Of a DNA stretch of 44,710 nt, positions 24,659-33,074 are shown piece after piece; positions within the stretch are counted from its first letter, which is position 1; each line of letters begins with the position of its first letter. This DNA comes from Acidobacteriaceae bacterium. Its GTDB lineage: Bacteria > Acidobacteriota > Terriglobia > Terriglobales > Acidobacteriaceae. The notes below the pieces were generated by a model. It worked only from the letters and a program-made list of their open reading frames with translations, did not search any database and was not told the origin of the DNA. The translations under genes and the position numbers were made by a program. Location of the stretch: assembly GCA_030039035.1 (NCBI GenBank), contig JASHQQ010000269.1:1-44710 (forward strand), read 5' to 3'.

Positions 24659-26455
24659 ATGCGACTCCCGGAACGAATCGCCGTCATTGCCGTCATCGCG
24701 GCGATCGCAGCATCCTGTTCAATCGCCCAGAGCGCCATGTCGATGGACGACATGCAGCCCGTCTCGCCGCCCGAGCAGTTGCCCGCGCCGATTCACATGA
24801 CGGGCATCGGCAACAGCCACATCGAAATCAAGGCGAGCCCTGAAGTACAGGCGTGGTTCGACCAGGGGCTGAGCCTGCTGCACGATTTCTGGGAGTACGA
24901 GTCGGCCAAAGCCTTCGAGCAGGCGATCCGCCAGGACGCCAACTGCGCCATGTGCTGGTGGGGTCTTGCCCAGGCCGAGCGCTTTCGCGAAATGGAGGAG
25001 CATTATTACTCGAAGCGCGCAGTGGCCGAGGCTGTGCGCCTGAAGAACCACGCCAACGCCGAAGGCAAGCTCTACATCGAAGCGCTCGCCGCGCAATCCG
25101 CTGCCGGCAGCGACAAGAATCCGGAGGCCGTTTCCGTTCTTCGCACTCTGGTACGGAAGAATCCGCATGACATCGAGGCGCGCATCTTTCTCGCCAATGC
25201 CGTCGAGGACGGTTACGACGACAACGGCGAGCCCAAAACCGGCCAGAAGGAAGGAATCTCCATTCTCGAGGACGTGCTTCGCGAAGCGCCCAACGACTCG
25301 GCCGCAAACCACTACTGGATCCACGCCATCGAGCCCGGCAATCATCCCGAACGCGCGCTTGCCAGCGCCGCATTGCTGGCCAGCCTTGCCCCAACTTCCG
25401 GCCACATGGTCCACATGCCCGGCCACATCTACTACCGCGTGGGCAACTATCCCGAGGCGGAGCGGTGGTTTTCCGCGTCGATGGCCGCCGACGAGCGATA
25501 CATGCGCGAGCAGCGCGTAAGCGTCGACAACGACTGGAACTACGTTCACAACATGATGTATGCCATCGCCAACCTGATGGAACAGGGCAAGCTCGAAGCC
25601 GCCAACGAGCTTTCCGATCGCCTCGCCGGCGCGCGCGGCAAGCTCTCCGAATCACTCTACATCTGGTCGGCTCGCGATCAGATGGCGCGAATCAGCTATC
25701 GCCTTCCGGTCGCGCTCCGCGTCGCCGACTGGAACGCCGTGCTCACGCTTCTCGACAAGACGAATCTGCCGGACAACGACAGGACCACGAATCTGCGCTT
25801 CCTCGCGTCGGAGCTGACGGACTACGCGAGCGGCATGAAAGCGCTCGAAGCAAACGAAATTGCAGCCGCGCAGTCGGCGTCGGATCGCATGGACGCGGGG
25901 CTTTGGCGGCAGCAGGGCGACCAGGCCGGGAAGATGGATGAATTCGCATCGGAAAAGCTCAAAGAGATCATGAAAAACGGCAAGAAAGATCAGCCTCCCA
26001 TGGCGACCCTGTCGCCCGATGCGCTTTCAGGCCCGCTGGTCCAATCGCTGAGCATCGCATCCGAGGAGCTGCGCGCCGGCATCGTCATCGCGCAAGGCAA
26101 ACTGGAAGAGGGCAAGAAGCTTTACGCCGCCGCGCTGCACGACGAGAAAAAGCTCGGCTATCACGAGCCGCCGATGTACATCCGGCCCGTGGGCGAAAAC
26201 GAAGCCGCGGCCCTGCTCAAAGCCGGCGACTACGCCGGAGCCAAGAAAGGGTACGAGTCGGCGCTGACCGGGCGGCCCAACTCCGGTTTCGCGCTGTACG
26301 GCCTGGCTCGCGTCGAAGAACTCTCCGGTGACGCCGCCGGTGCGCGTCTCGCTTATGCGGCGTTTCTCAAAGCCTGGCCCTCGGCCGACGCATCGTTGCC
26401 GCAGGTTGCCCACGCGCGCGAAGTGCTGGGCAACGAATCGCTCGCCGCGCGGTGA
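24659..26455 (+). CDS. exported TPR protein
   Basis: A 598-residue protein with a hydrophobic N-terminus (RIAVIAVIAAIAASCSIAQS) that could be a signal peptide or, given AASC, a lipoprotein signal. Repeats of the TPR type occupy the rest, such as WFDQGLSLLHDFWEYESAKA and ALLKAGDYAGAKKGYESALT. A histidine-rich stretch, ANHYWIHAIEPGNHPE...GHMVHMPGHIYYRVG (about 235-290), occurs in a group of TPR proteins I have seen but whose function is unknown. It probably acts as a scaffold outside the cytoplasm. The start is at ATG 24659 rather than the upstream in-frame ATG at 24575, because the former begins the signal sequence and has a correctly placed -10 box. Confidence 0.82.
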   Translation: MRLPERIAVIAVIAAIAASCSIAQSAMSMDDMQPVSPPEQLPAPIHMTGIGNSHIEIKASPEVQAWFDQGLSLLHDFWEYESAKAFEQAIRQDANCAMCWWGLAQAERFREMEEHYYSKRAVAEAVRLKNHANAEGKLYIEALAAQSAAGSDKNPEAVSVLRTLVRKNPHDIEARIFLANAVEDGYDDNGEPKTGQKEGISILEDVLREAPNDSAANHYWIHAIEPGNHPERALASAALLASLAPTSGHMVHMPGHIYYRVGNYPEAERWFSASMAADERYMREQRVSVDNDWNYVHNMMYAIANLMEQGKLEAANELSDRLAGARGKLSESLYIWSARDQMARISYRLPVALRVADWNAVLTLLDKTNLPDNDRTTNLRFLASELTDYASGMKALEANEIAAAQSASDRMDAGLWRQQGDQAGKMDEFASEKLKEIMKNGKKDQPPMATLSPDALSGPLVQSLSIASEELRAGIVIAQGKLEEGKKLYAAALHDEKKLGYHEPPMYIRPVGENEAAALLKAGDYAGAKKGYESALTGRPNSGFALYGLARVEELSGDAAGARLAYAAFLKAWPSADASLPQVAHAREVLGNESLAAR

Positions 26456-26550
26456 GGTCGCCGGGTGCTTCCGCTTGCGCGCCGGGCGGCCTCATCTCCT
26501 GCTGCTACCATCGAAATGAATGGGCAAATGCGACCGCCGCAAAGTGCACC

Positions 26551-26934
26551 ATGAAGCTGCGCATCCATCAAAACTCGCTGCGACTTCGCCTTGGCCCGTC
26601 GGAGATCGCGCGCCTGCTCGCTTCGGGCCGGATCGAAGAGACAATACACTTCGCTCCAGGCGAGAACGCGAAGCTCACCTATGCTCTGGAACTCGCGCCG
26701 GATCAAGGCCACGATCTCTCCGTCCGCTCCATAGCGCGCGAGATTGTGGTTCTTGTCCCTCGCGCGCAGGCGCAGCAATGGGCCGATGGAGATGCGGTGG
26801 GAATCAGCGCCGAGACCGGCGCCGGCGAAAACAGGTTGGCGCTTCTCATCGAAAAAGACTTTGCCTGCATCGATCGCAAAGCCGATCTGAACGAGGACAC
26901 TTTCCCCAATCCCAAAACCGGCGCCACTTGTTGA
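26551..26934 (+). CDS. DUF7009-like small conserved protein
   Basis: A 127-residue, probably cytoplasmic protein beginning MKLRIHQNSLRLRLGPSEIARLL, a start I associate with the uncharacterised DUF7009 family. A cysteine pair lies near the end (FACIDRK, TGATC). The function is unknown. ATG 26551 has no clear ribosome site; the frame stays open upstream to 26452 but that part is not family-like. It lies 95 bases after the TPR gene and converges with the MocR regulator, 24 bases apart. Confidence 0.7.
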   Translation: MKLRIHQNSLRLRLGPSEIARLLASGRIEETIHFAPGENAKLTYALELAPDQGHDLSVRSIAREIVVLVPRAQAQQWADGDAVGISAETGAGENRLALLIEKDFACIDRKADLNEDTFPNPKTGATC

Positions 26935-26958
26935 TGCTGCTGCTTCGGCCGCCGCGCG

Positions 26959-28437
26959 TCACGCCGTGATCAGCGAGCGCAGGCGGCTCACGGCCCGCGG
27001 AATCTGCTCCGCCGGTGTGCTGCCGAATCCGAGAATGAATCCCTGGCGCGCCTTGTCCCCGAGGTAAGACGGCGACAACGCCCACAGCCACAGCCGCTCC
27101 TGCGCGGCTCGCGCTGCAGTCTCGCGATCGCGAATGGCGTCGGGAAAAGTGATGGCCAGGTGCATGCCGGCTTCCGCTCCATGCACCTCCGCCCTGTCGC
27201 CGAATTCCTCCTTCAGGCAATTCACCAGCACCGTGCGCCGCTCGCCGTAGAGCTGCCGCATGCGGCGGATGTGCCGCCCGAAATGGCCCATGCGCATGAA
27301 ATCGGTCAAGACCTCCTGATACAGGTACGGAGGAAAGATGTCCATGGCGAAGCGCAGCGCCACAAAGCGGTCCACCAGATCGGGGGGAATGACGATATAC
27401 CCGATGCGCAACGACGCAAACAGCACCTTGCTGAAGGTGCCGATGTAAATCACCCGCGAGTTCGCGTCCAGCCCCTGCAGCGAGGCGACGGGCTGGCTTT
27501 CAAACCGGTATTCGCTGTCGTAGTCGTCCTCGATGATCCACGCGCCCGAACTCTGCGCCCAGTTCAGGAGCTGCAGCCGCCGCGACGCGCTCATCGTCGA
27601 TCCCAGCGGATACTGGTGCGATGGCGTGACGAAAGCCGCCCGCGCCTTGCGATATCGCTCCATGCCCGCTTCGACATCCATGCCATCGTTGTCCACCGGC
27701 ACCGGGCAAAGCTCGCAACCTGCGGCGGTCAATACGCTTCGCTCCAGCAGGTATCCGGGCTCCTCCACCCATACGCGATTGCCGGGATCGAAGAGCACGC
27801 GCGCCGTGATATCGAGCGCCTGTTGCGAACCTGAAACCACCATGATCTGGCCGGCATCGCATTTCACGCCACGCGCGGTGCGGAGATAGGCCGCGATCTC
27901 CTCGCGAAAGCGCGGCGAACCCTGCGGATCGACGTGGTGAATCGCGTTTGCCTGCGGGCTGTGACTGTGCCTGGCCACCAGGCTCGACCAGACCGCAAAA
28001 GGGAACTGATCGAACGCCGGCTGATGGACTCCAAAAGCCCCCCATCCCGGCAGCGTGGTGGACGGAGAAAACGAAGGCACAAGGAACGCACGGCGCGCCA
28101 GCGGCCGCGGACCCGAAGGCTCCTGGGCCGGCACGGTGGCCGTTTTCGGGACCGACATCAGTTGTTCGGGCAGCGAGGCGCTGACGAACGTCCCGGCTCC
28201 CGTGCGGCTCTCGAAGTATCCTTCGGCCAGCAGTTGCGCGTACGCGTTCAGCACCGGGAAGCGCGAAACACGCAACTCGGCGGCAAACATCCTGCTCGAT
28301 GTGATTTGCTGGCCGGGCCGGAGGTCGCCGCGCAGGATCGCGCTGCGATAGCCATCGTAGATCTGCTTGTGCAACGAGACGCCGGACGCGCGATCGATGG
28401 GGATGATCGGCGACACGCCCGCAGGTGTGCTGCGCAT
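26959..28437 (-). CDS. MocR/GabR-type transcriptional regulator (GntR HTH fused to aminotransferase domain)
   Basis: 492 residues. The N-terminal GntR-type winged helix is at about 18-86 (VSLHKQIYDGYRSAILRGDL; LLAEGYFESRTGAGTFV). A linker of about 45 residues leads to a class I aminotransferase-fold domain. PLP-binding features are ED-DYDSEYRF (aspartates 304-305) and the Schiff-base lysine K337 in YIGTFSKVLF. Such proteins sense PLP or an amine substrate and usually activate neighbouring genes; no vitamin B6 or GABA gene is adjacent, so the target is unclear. ATG 28437 has a TACAAT six bases upstream and no ribosome site, suggesting a leaderless transcript. Confidence 0.93.
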   Translation of the reverse strand: MRSTPAGVSPIIPIDRASGVSLHKQIYDGYRSAILRGDLRPGQQITSSRMFAAELRVSRFPVLNAYAQLLAEGYFESRTGAGTFVSASLPEQLMSVPKTATVPAQEPSGPRPLARRAFLVPSFSPSTTLPGWGAFGVHQPAFDQFPFAVWSSLVARHSHSPQANAIHHVDPQGSPRFREEIAAYLRTARGVKCDAGQIMVVSGSQQALDITARVLFDPGNRVWVEEPGYLLERSVLTAAGCELCPVPVDNDGMDVEAGMERYRKARAAFVTPSHQYPLGSTMSASRRLQLLNWAQSSGAWIIEDDYDSEYRFESQPVASLQGLDANSRVIYIGTFSKVLFASLRIGYIVIPPDLVDRFVALRFAMDIFPPYLYQEVLTDFMRMGHFGRHIRRMRQLYGERRTVLVNCLKEEFGDRAEVHGAEAGMHLAITFPDAIRDRETAARAAQERLWLWALSPSYLGDKARQGFILGFGSTPAEQIPRAVSRLRSLITA

Positions 28438-28443
28438 GGCGCC

Positions 28444-28449
28444 ATTGTA
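28444..28449 (-). promoter_or_regulatory. -10 box placed for a leaderless transcript of the MocR gene
   Basis: On the minus strand TACAAT (28449 to 28444) ends six bases before the ATG at 28437. A TTGTGA (28473-28468) with an 18-base spacer is a candidate -35. The expected start of transcription is the A of the ATG. Confidence 0.55.
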
Positions 28450-28532
28450 GTGGTCAGCGCTGGCAGCTCACAATGCCTTCCAGCGGCTGGCCACTCCGCC
28501 GCCCTATTTCATGATTGGGTGGCGTTCGTACC

Positions 28533-29501
28533 CTATCCCACCGGCACCAGCGAAATGTCGGGAGGTTTCGGCAGCGGTGCGGTCTGCAGCCGGACCGGCG
28601 CGGGCGTGGCGGCAAGCCGGATCGACTTCTGCCGCGCCTCGAAGCGGATCAACCCTTCCTTCTGGTCGAAGGTCAGGGCGAAGTTCTGCATCGGACTCGA
28701 TCCGAAGTTGGCCAGCGGAAAGGCGGGATTGATCTCGACAAACGGCCGCGTAAACGTGTAGCTGCCCAAGCGAACGTCGCCCGCCAGCTTGGCCGCCCTG
28801 ATCTGGAAGCGCGTGGAAAGCGATTCGCCGCGGCTGAACTCCGAAGGCTCCGCGGCAAACTTCAATCGCGCCACGAGCTGATCGGGCAGGCTCAATCCGG
28901 CGCCGCCCGAGTCCACCTGCGTCTCGACCTCCATACCACCGATGCGCATGGCGACAATCGGCGTTCCGTTGGGCATCTGGAACGGCAGCACGCTGAGGCC
29001 GCCGTCGGGATCGAGCGCGCCCTTGGCCAAAGTCAGGCGCCGGTTGGGAAAATCCAGCGTGAGCAGGTAATCGCGGAAAAGCGGAAAGCCAAGCAAGCCC
29101 TGGCATTCGCCGTCATCCTGGCTCAGCGAGTGCACAACCGCCTTCACGCCTGTAAACTCCACGCCGGCGACCTTCAGCGACTGGATCGACACCATCGGCG
29201 CCCGCTGTCCGCCCTGGCCGCTCGGGTCGCTCAACCGCGCCTGGCCAGTCACGGGAAGCCCGGCCTGCTCGGCCAACGCCTGGGTTACAAAAGCTTCGCC
29301 GCCAGTGCCCGTGTCAATGACAAACCGGAACGGCCCCTTGCCATTGACCGTCACCATAACGAACGGCTTGTCGTGCGTAATATCGAGGGGAGCTGTGTGA
29401 ATCCCGGTATCGGCCGCGAACAGCACGCCGGCGCCTGCAGCCAGCGCCGTTGCCTGGCACAGGCGAAGCGCGAATCCGGCGATAGAGTCCCTTCGCGTCA
29501 T
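28533..29501 (-). CDS. secreted retropepsin-like aspartic protease, two-domain
   Basis: 322 residues with a signal peptide (ALRLCQATALAAGAGVLFAAD). Two retropepsin-like halves are visible, each with an active-site aspartate: FVIDTGTGGEAFV (D63) and TQVDSGGAGLSL (D197). The flap and the hydrophobic-hydrophobic-Gly element are seen in CQGLLGFPLFRDYLLTLDF. The second motif has DSG rather than DTG, still compatible with activity. The protein probably acts on periplasmic or extracellular peptides. ATG 29501 follows AGAGAAA. The C-terminus is Pro-rich. It lies 95 bases from the MocR gene on the same strand. Confidence 0.87.
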   Translation of the reverse strand: MTRRDSIAGFALRLCQATALAAGAGVLFAADTGIHTAPLDITHDKPFVMVTVNGKGPFRFVIDTGTGGEAFVTQALAEQAGLPVTGQARLSDPSGQGGQRAPMVSIQSLKVAGVEFTGVKAVVHSLSQDDGECQGLLGFPLFRDYLLTLDFPNRRLTLAKGALDPDGGLSVLPFQMPNGTPIVAMRIGGMEVETQVDSGGAGLSLPDQLVARLKFAAEPSEFSRGESLSTRFQIRAAKLAGDVRLGSYTFTRPFVEINPAFPLANFGSSPMQNFALTFDQKEGLIRFEARQKSIRLAATPAPVRLQTAPLPKPPDISLVPVG

Positions 29502-29805
29502 TTTGTTTCTCTATCTATGCCAATACGATGATCGACCTCGAGCCCATGACCGCCTTCGTGAGAACCCTGCTTCATCCGGCAGGAGCCCGGCCGAGTCTTT
29601 CGGAGGATCGTTTCGGCGCTCAGCTCCGGGCTCGCTGCCGAAGGCCGGCTTTATGGATTTGGAATGATGCGCCGGCGGTCCTGGGCCTCACGAACATGTC
29701 CCATTGTCGGCCTCTGAGTGGTCAGCGACCATAGCCACTCGATCTCCGTGTCGCATAACCACCGCCGCCATCGCAAAAGCCCATCCCGCACTCCATGTTC
29801 CCCGC
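29502..29805. other. intergenic region, no gene recognised
   Basis: About 304 bases between the protease and the metallophosphoesterase. Short open frames on both strands have no ribosome site or recognisable family. No clear promoter or terminator was seen. Confidence 0.4.
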
Positions 29806-30891
29806 CTACTTCCAGTCGGCGCTGTCGGAATTGTCCACAAAACATTCGTGGATCGCATCCAGCGGCGCATTGGGCCATTTTGCCTGCTTCATATCATCCT
29901 CTGAAATCTGCCGCAGCGCAAATTCAATCGTGCCGTCGGCGTGCACCGTGCCGCGCAAGTAGCCATAGATGTCGGTGAGGGAAGCCTTGTCGGCGCCCTT
30001 GGGCAGTTTGTACCGGTGCGCGCCCGCTGCGCCGATGATCCAGCCCGGCAGCACGTGGCTGGAGCGCTGTTTCCAGTAAGGCGTGTTGAAGATATTCGGC
30101 GAAAAGTAATGCGAGTGGCTGGCGAGGTAGTACACATGCTTGCCCGCCGCCTCCGCGGCGAAGAGCCAGGTGTAAACGATCTCGCCGGTGTGCAGGCCGG
30201 CGTCCCAGTCGTCCATGGCGTGGTTGGAGCTGGTCGAGTGCGGCAGCGCTTCGTGCATGCCGGTAACGATGGTGTGAATGCCCGAATCCGGTTTCAGGTC
30301 GCGATCGAGCACCGAGCGCAGCCACTTCAATTGCGCCTCGGTGAACTCGTCGTGGCTCGCGTTGTCCAGCGTGATAAAGTCGATGCCGTTCCGGGTCCAG
30401 TGATACCACGTCTCGACAGGCAGGTTCCCGTCGCCGTCGGCCTGGCGCTGCGCAACAATTTCAGGCCGTGTGAGAAAGCCGCGGAATCTGGCGATGTAAT
30501 CTTCCCGCGAGCGATCCACGGTCTCGTGATTTCCGCGGCCCAGAAACACCGGCGTCGATCCGAACGACGCTATCTGGTGGGTGAGGAAATCGTCCCACGC
30601 CAGCGGCAGGTATTGCGAGCGGGTCAGCTTCGTCCCGCCTGGTTGCATGGCCTCGAGATCCTGGTCCGGCTGGGACATCCACCGGAAATCGCCGAGGTGC
30701 CAGTAGAAAACGTCTTTCTCCGCCTTCACCTTCGCCGCAATCGCCGGCATCACAAAGTCGCCGCAGTTGCGGCTGTCGCCGGAAACGGCAAACGACCAGG
30801 CCGAACCGCTGGCCTGCGCGGCGGCAATGCCGGCTTCGAAGGCAGCCGAAAGCGCGAGAATCAGCAGAAGCGAAGGCGTCGTTTTCAACAC
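29806..30891 (-). CDS. secreted metallophosphoesterase
   Basis: About 361 residues with a signal peptide (SLLLILALSAAFEAGIAAAQ). Calcineurin-like phosphoesterase motifs occur in order: SGDSRNCGD (in place of DxH), YWHLGDFRW (GDxx), LGRGNHET (GNHE), TGMHEALPH and SHSHYFSP (GHxH variant). These supply most of the two-metal site, with Arg in place of the first His. Substrate is not evident. I choose GTG 30891 as start because the signal peptide follows directly and TATGCT ends six bases upstream; another in-frame GTG lies at 30924. It is divergent from the VWFA-related gene. Confidence 0.82.
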   Translation of the reverse strand: MLKTTPSLLLILALSAAFEAGIAAAQASGSAWSFAVSGDSRNCGDFVMPAIAAKVKAEKDVFYWHLGDFRWMSQPDQDLEAMQPGGTKLTRSQYLPLAWDDFLTHQIASFGSTPVFLGRGNHETVDRSREDYIARFRGFLTRPEIVAQRQADGDGNLPVETWYHWTRNGIDFITLDNASHDEFTEAQLKWLRSVLDRDLKPDSGIHTIVTGMHEALPHSTSSNHAMDDWDAGLHTGEIVYTWLFAAEAAGKHVYYLASHSHYFSPNIFNTPYWKQRSSHVLPGWIIGAAGAHRYKLPKGADKASLTDIYGYLRGTVHADGTIEFALRQISEDDMKQAKWPNAPLDAIHECFVDNSDSADWK

Positions 30892-31028
30892 GCATTCAGC
30901 ATAACGGGCAAGGCTCCTGCCCACGGTTCAGGGTCGATCCACGGATTCCGCGCAGTAAACGCGTGACCATTTCCGCCTGCAGTCCGTCCTATCGACAGAA
31001 GCGTTCCGGAACTGCAGACGGAGGAACT

Positions 31029-32126
31029 TTGGCCATTTTTCCGCGAATTCACGTCCTTGCCTTTGCCGCTGCCGCTCTGGCGTGTCCGGGCGCGCATTCC
31101 TTCGCGCAAACCGGCGTTTCGCCTGTGCCTTTGCAGCCGCCCCCGGCTGCGAACGCCGCTGCGCCCGCGCTCCCCGGCGCCATATCCATTGACGTGACCG
31201 TCACCGACAAGTCCGGCCATCCGATCGGCGGACTGCAGCAGGGCGATTTCTCGGTTTTCGACAACGACCAGCCCGCCGAGGTTCTCGGCTTCCAGGCCAT
31301 CGACTCCAGCCATTCCGCCGCGGAGCCGGTGCGCGTTCTCATCCTGATCGACACCATCAACAACAGCATCGACACGGTCTCGCGGGAGCGGGAACAGATT
31401 GACGAGTTTCTCCGCCAGAAAGACGGCGAGCTTTCCTCGCCCACCGCCGTCGGTTTTCTTGCGGATCGCGGGCTGACGCTTCCGGCCGCTTTCACGCAGG
31501 ACGGCAAAGCGCTCGATGACAACCTCCGCAACAGCCAGTCGGGGCTACGCGCCATCGGCCGCGCCGCCGGCTTCTGGGGCGCCACCGAACGGCTGCAGCA
31601 GTCCCTGAATGAGCTGGACCAACTGGTTCGCGAACAATCTTCCCGGCCGGGCCGAAAGCTGGTGCTCATCATCGGCTCGGGCTGGCCCATGCTCGCCGGC
31701 TCCTCAATCTACACCGACACCAAACAGCGCACCTGGATATTCGACGCCATCGTTCATTTCACCAACCGGCTGCGCGAGGCGAATATCACGCTGTATTGCC
31801 TCGATCCTTTCAACCTGGGCAGAACCAATCCCTTTTTCTACCAGGGCTACCGCAAGGCTGTAACAAAGATAAGCCAGGCGCAATATCCCAATCTCTCGGT
31901 GCAGGTTCTCGCCGAGCACAGCGGCGGATCGGTGATCGTGAACGGCAACGACATCAGGGATGAAATCAACACCGCGGTCCGCGATGCCGGCGGATACTAT
32001 GAGATCCGTTTCAAGGCGGCGCGCGCCGGCGACAAGGCGGAGTACCACGCGCTGAGGATCGGGCTCGGCAAACCCGGGCTCACGGTTCGCACCACGGCCG
32101 GCTATTACACGATGCCGGGCCCGTAA
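31029..32126 (+). CDS. secreted VWFA-related protein (acidobacterial type)
   Basis: A 365-residue exported protein: signal peptide VLAFAAAALACPGAHSFAQ, a Pro/Ala-rich link, then a beta-rich segment (ISIDVTVTDKSGHPIGGLQ; FSVFDNDQPAEV) typical of the VWFA-related domain first noted in Acidobacteriota. The von Willebrand A part starts at VRVLILIDTINNSID, where the metal-binding DxSxS is degenerate, and continues with RKLVLIIGSGWP and AEHSGGSVIVN. Function in the family is unknown; a surface-binding role is inferred. The start is TTG 31029 with GGAGGA just upstream. It is divergent from the metallophosphoesterase. Confidence 0.85.
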   Translation: MAIFPRIHVLAFAAAALACPGAHSFAQTGVSPVPLQPPPAANAAAPALPGAISIDVTVTDKSGHPIGGLQQGDFSVFDNDQPAEVLGFQAIDSSHSAAEPVRVLILIDTINNSIDTVSREREQIDEFLRQKDGELSSPTAVGFLADRGLTLPAAFTQDGKALDDNLRNSQSGLRAIGRAAGFWGATERLQQSLNELDQLVREQSSRPGRKLVLIIGSGWPMLAGSSIYTDTKQRTWIFDAIVHFTNRLREANITLYCLDPFNLGRTNPFFYQGYRKAVTKISQAQYPNLSVQVLAEHSGGSVIVNGNDIRDEINTAVRDAGGYYEIRFKAARAGDKAEYHALRIGLGKPGLTVRTTAGYYTMPGP

Positions 32127-32154
32127 TCCCGAACCTTGGCCGCTTGTACTTCTA

Positions 32155-32222
32155 CCACCGGGGCGGCCATTCCTTGCGGCGTGTCGCCGCGACGACTTTT
32201 TGCCGCAAGGGTGGGATGGTTG
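32155..32222. repeat. dispersed palindromic repeat, family B copy 2
   Basis: A perfect 9-bp stem, CCTTGCGGC (32172-32180) and GCCGCAAGG (32202-32210), encloses an inner GTCG/CGAC hairpin, with the right end AAGGGTGGGATGG. It resembles the element at 19126-19190. It lies between convergent genes (VWFA-related and SDR) and could also act as a bidirectional transcription stop. Confidence 0.6.
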
Positions 32223-32229
32223 TGCCGGC

Positions 32230-33009
32230 TCAGGTGTAGCCGGCGTCGATCACATAGCTTTGATTGGTGATGGCGCGCGAGTCGTCGGCGGCCAAAAACA
32301 GCGCCAATCGCGCCACGTCGTCGGGGTAGATGGTGACCTTCATCGCCTGCCGGCGCATGATGTTGTCGACATACTCGGGCGTGTACCACAGCCGCACCTG
32401 GCGATCGGTTGAAATGGCGCCGGGCAGAATGGCGTTGACGCGAATGTTCGACGGCCCGAGCTCGTGCGCCATGGTTCGCGTCAACCCGACGATGGCAGCT
32501 TTCGCGGTGGTGTAGACCGGCAGTCCCGTGGAAGGAACCGTCCACGAAATCGAGGAGAAGTTGATGATCGACCCCCGGCCCGCGGCTTTCATCGCGGGTA
32601 CCACGGCCTGCATGGTGAAAAAATGCGGCCGCAGGTTCACCGACATGCAGTCCTCCCACAACTGCGGCGTCACCTCTTCGCTCGTGTGGCGCTGGTCGTT
32701 GGCCGCATTGTTCACCAGCACGTCCACGGTGCCGAACTCGGCGAGGACCTGCTTTACCGCGCTTTGCAACGCGTCAAGGTCCGTCACGTCGCAGTGAAGG
32801 AAACGCGGCGCGGAGAGGCCTTCGGCGGAAATCGCGCCGGCGAGCTCTTTTGCCGGCTCGTCGAGAATGTCGAGGAAAGCTACGCGCGAGCCTTGTCGCG
32901 CGAAGTTCGTCACCAGCGATTCGCCGATACCTGTTGCCCCACCGGTGATGAGCACAGCCCGGGCTTCAAGGCTTGGATAGCGGGCGAAATTCGATTCGGA
33001 TTCATTCAT
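32230..33009 (-). CDS. SDR-family oxidoreductase
   Basis: A 259-residue short-chain dehydrogenase. The cofactor motif TGGATGIG is at 22-29, NNAAN at 100-104, and the catalytic Ser/Tyr/Lys are S153, Y166 and K170 (FSSISW; PVYTTAK). It probably oxidises a sugar or sugar-acid hydroxyl with NAD(P). It follows the IlvD/Edd dehydratase gene by 65 bases on the same strand, which points to a non-phosphorylative sugar pathway in which the sugar is oxidised and its acid dehydrated. ATG 33009 follows GGAAACGGAAG. Confidence 0.92.
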   Translation of the reverse strand: MNESESNFARYPSLEARAVLITGGATGIGESLVTNFARQGSRVAFLDILDEPAKELAGAISAEGLSAPRFLHCDVTDLDALQSAVKQVLAEFGTVDVLVNNAANDQRHTSEEVTPQLWEDCMSVNLRPHFFTMQAVVPAMKAAGRGSIINFSSISWTVPSTGLPVYTTAKAAIVGLTRTMAHELGPSNIRVNAILPGAISTDRQVRLWYTPEYVDNIMRRQAMKVTIYPDDVARLALFLAADDSRAITNQSYVIDAGYT

Positions 33010-33074
33010 CTTCCGTTTCCCTTATTCAACTCGCTGGCTTGCAAGACCCTGATTTTGAGATTGGGAATGAAACC

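Noticed and set aside
29528-29878. Short frames between the protease and the metallophosphoesterase
   Set aside because: No ribosome site or family pattern, and frames on the two strands overlap each other.
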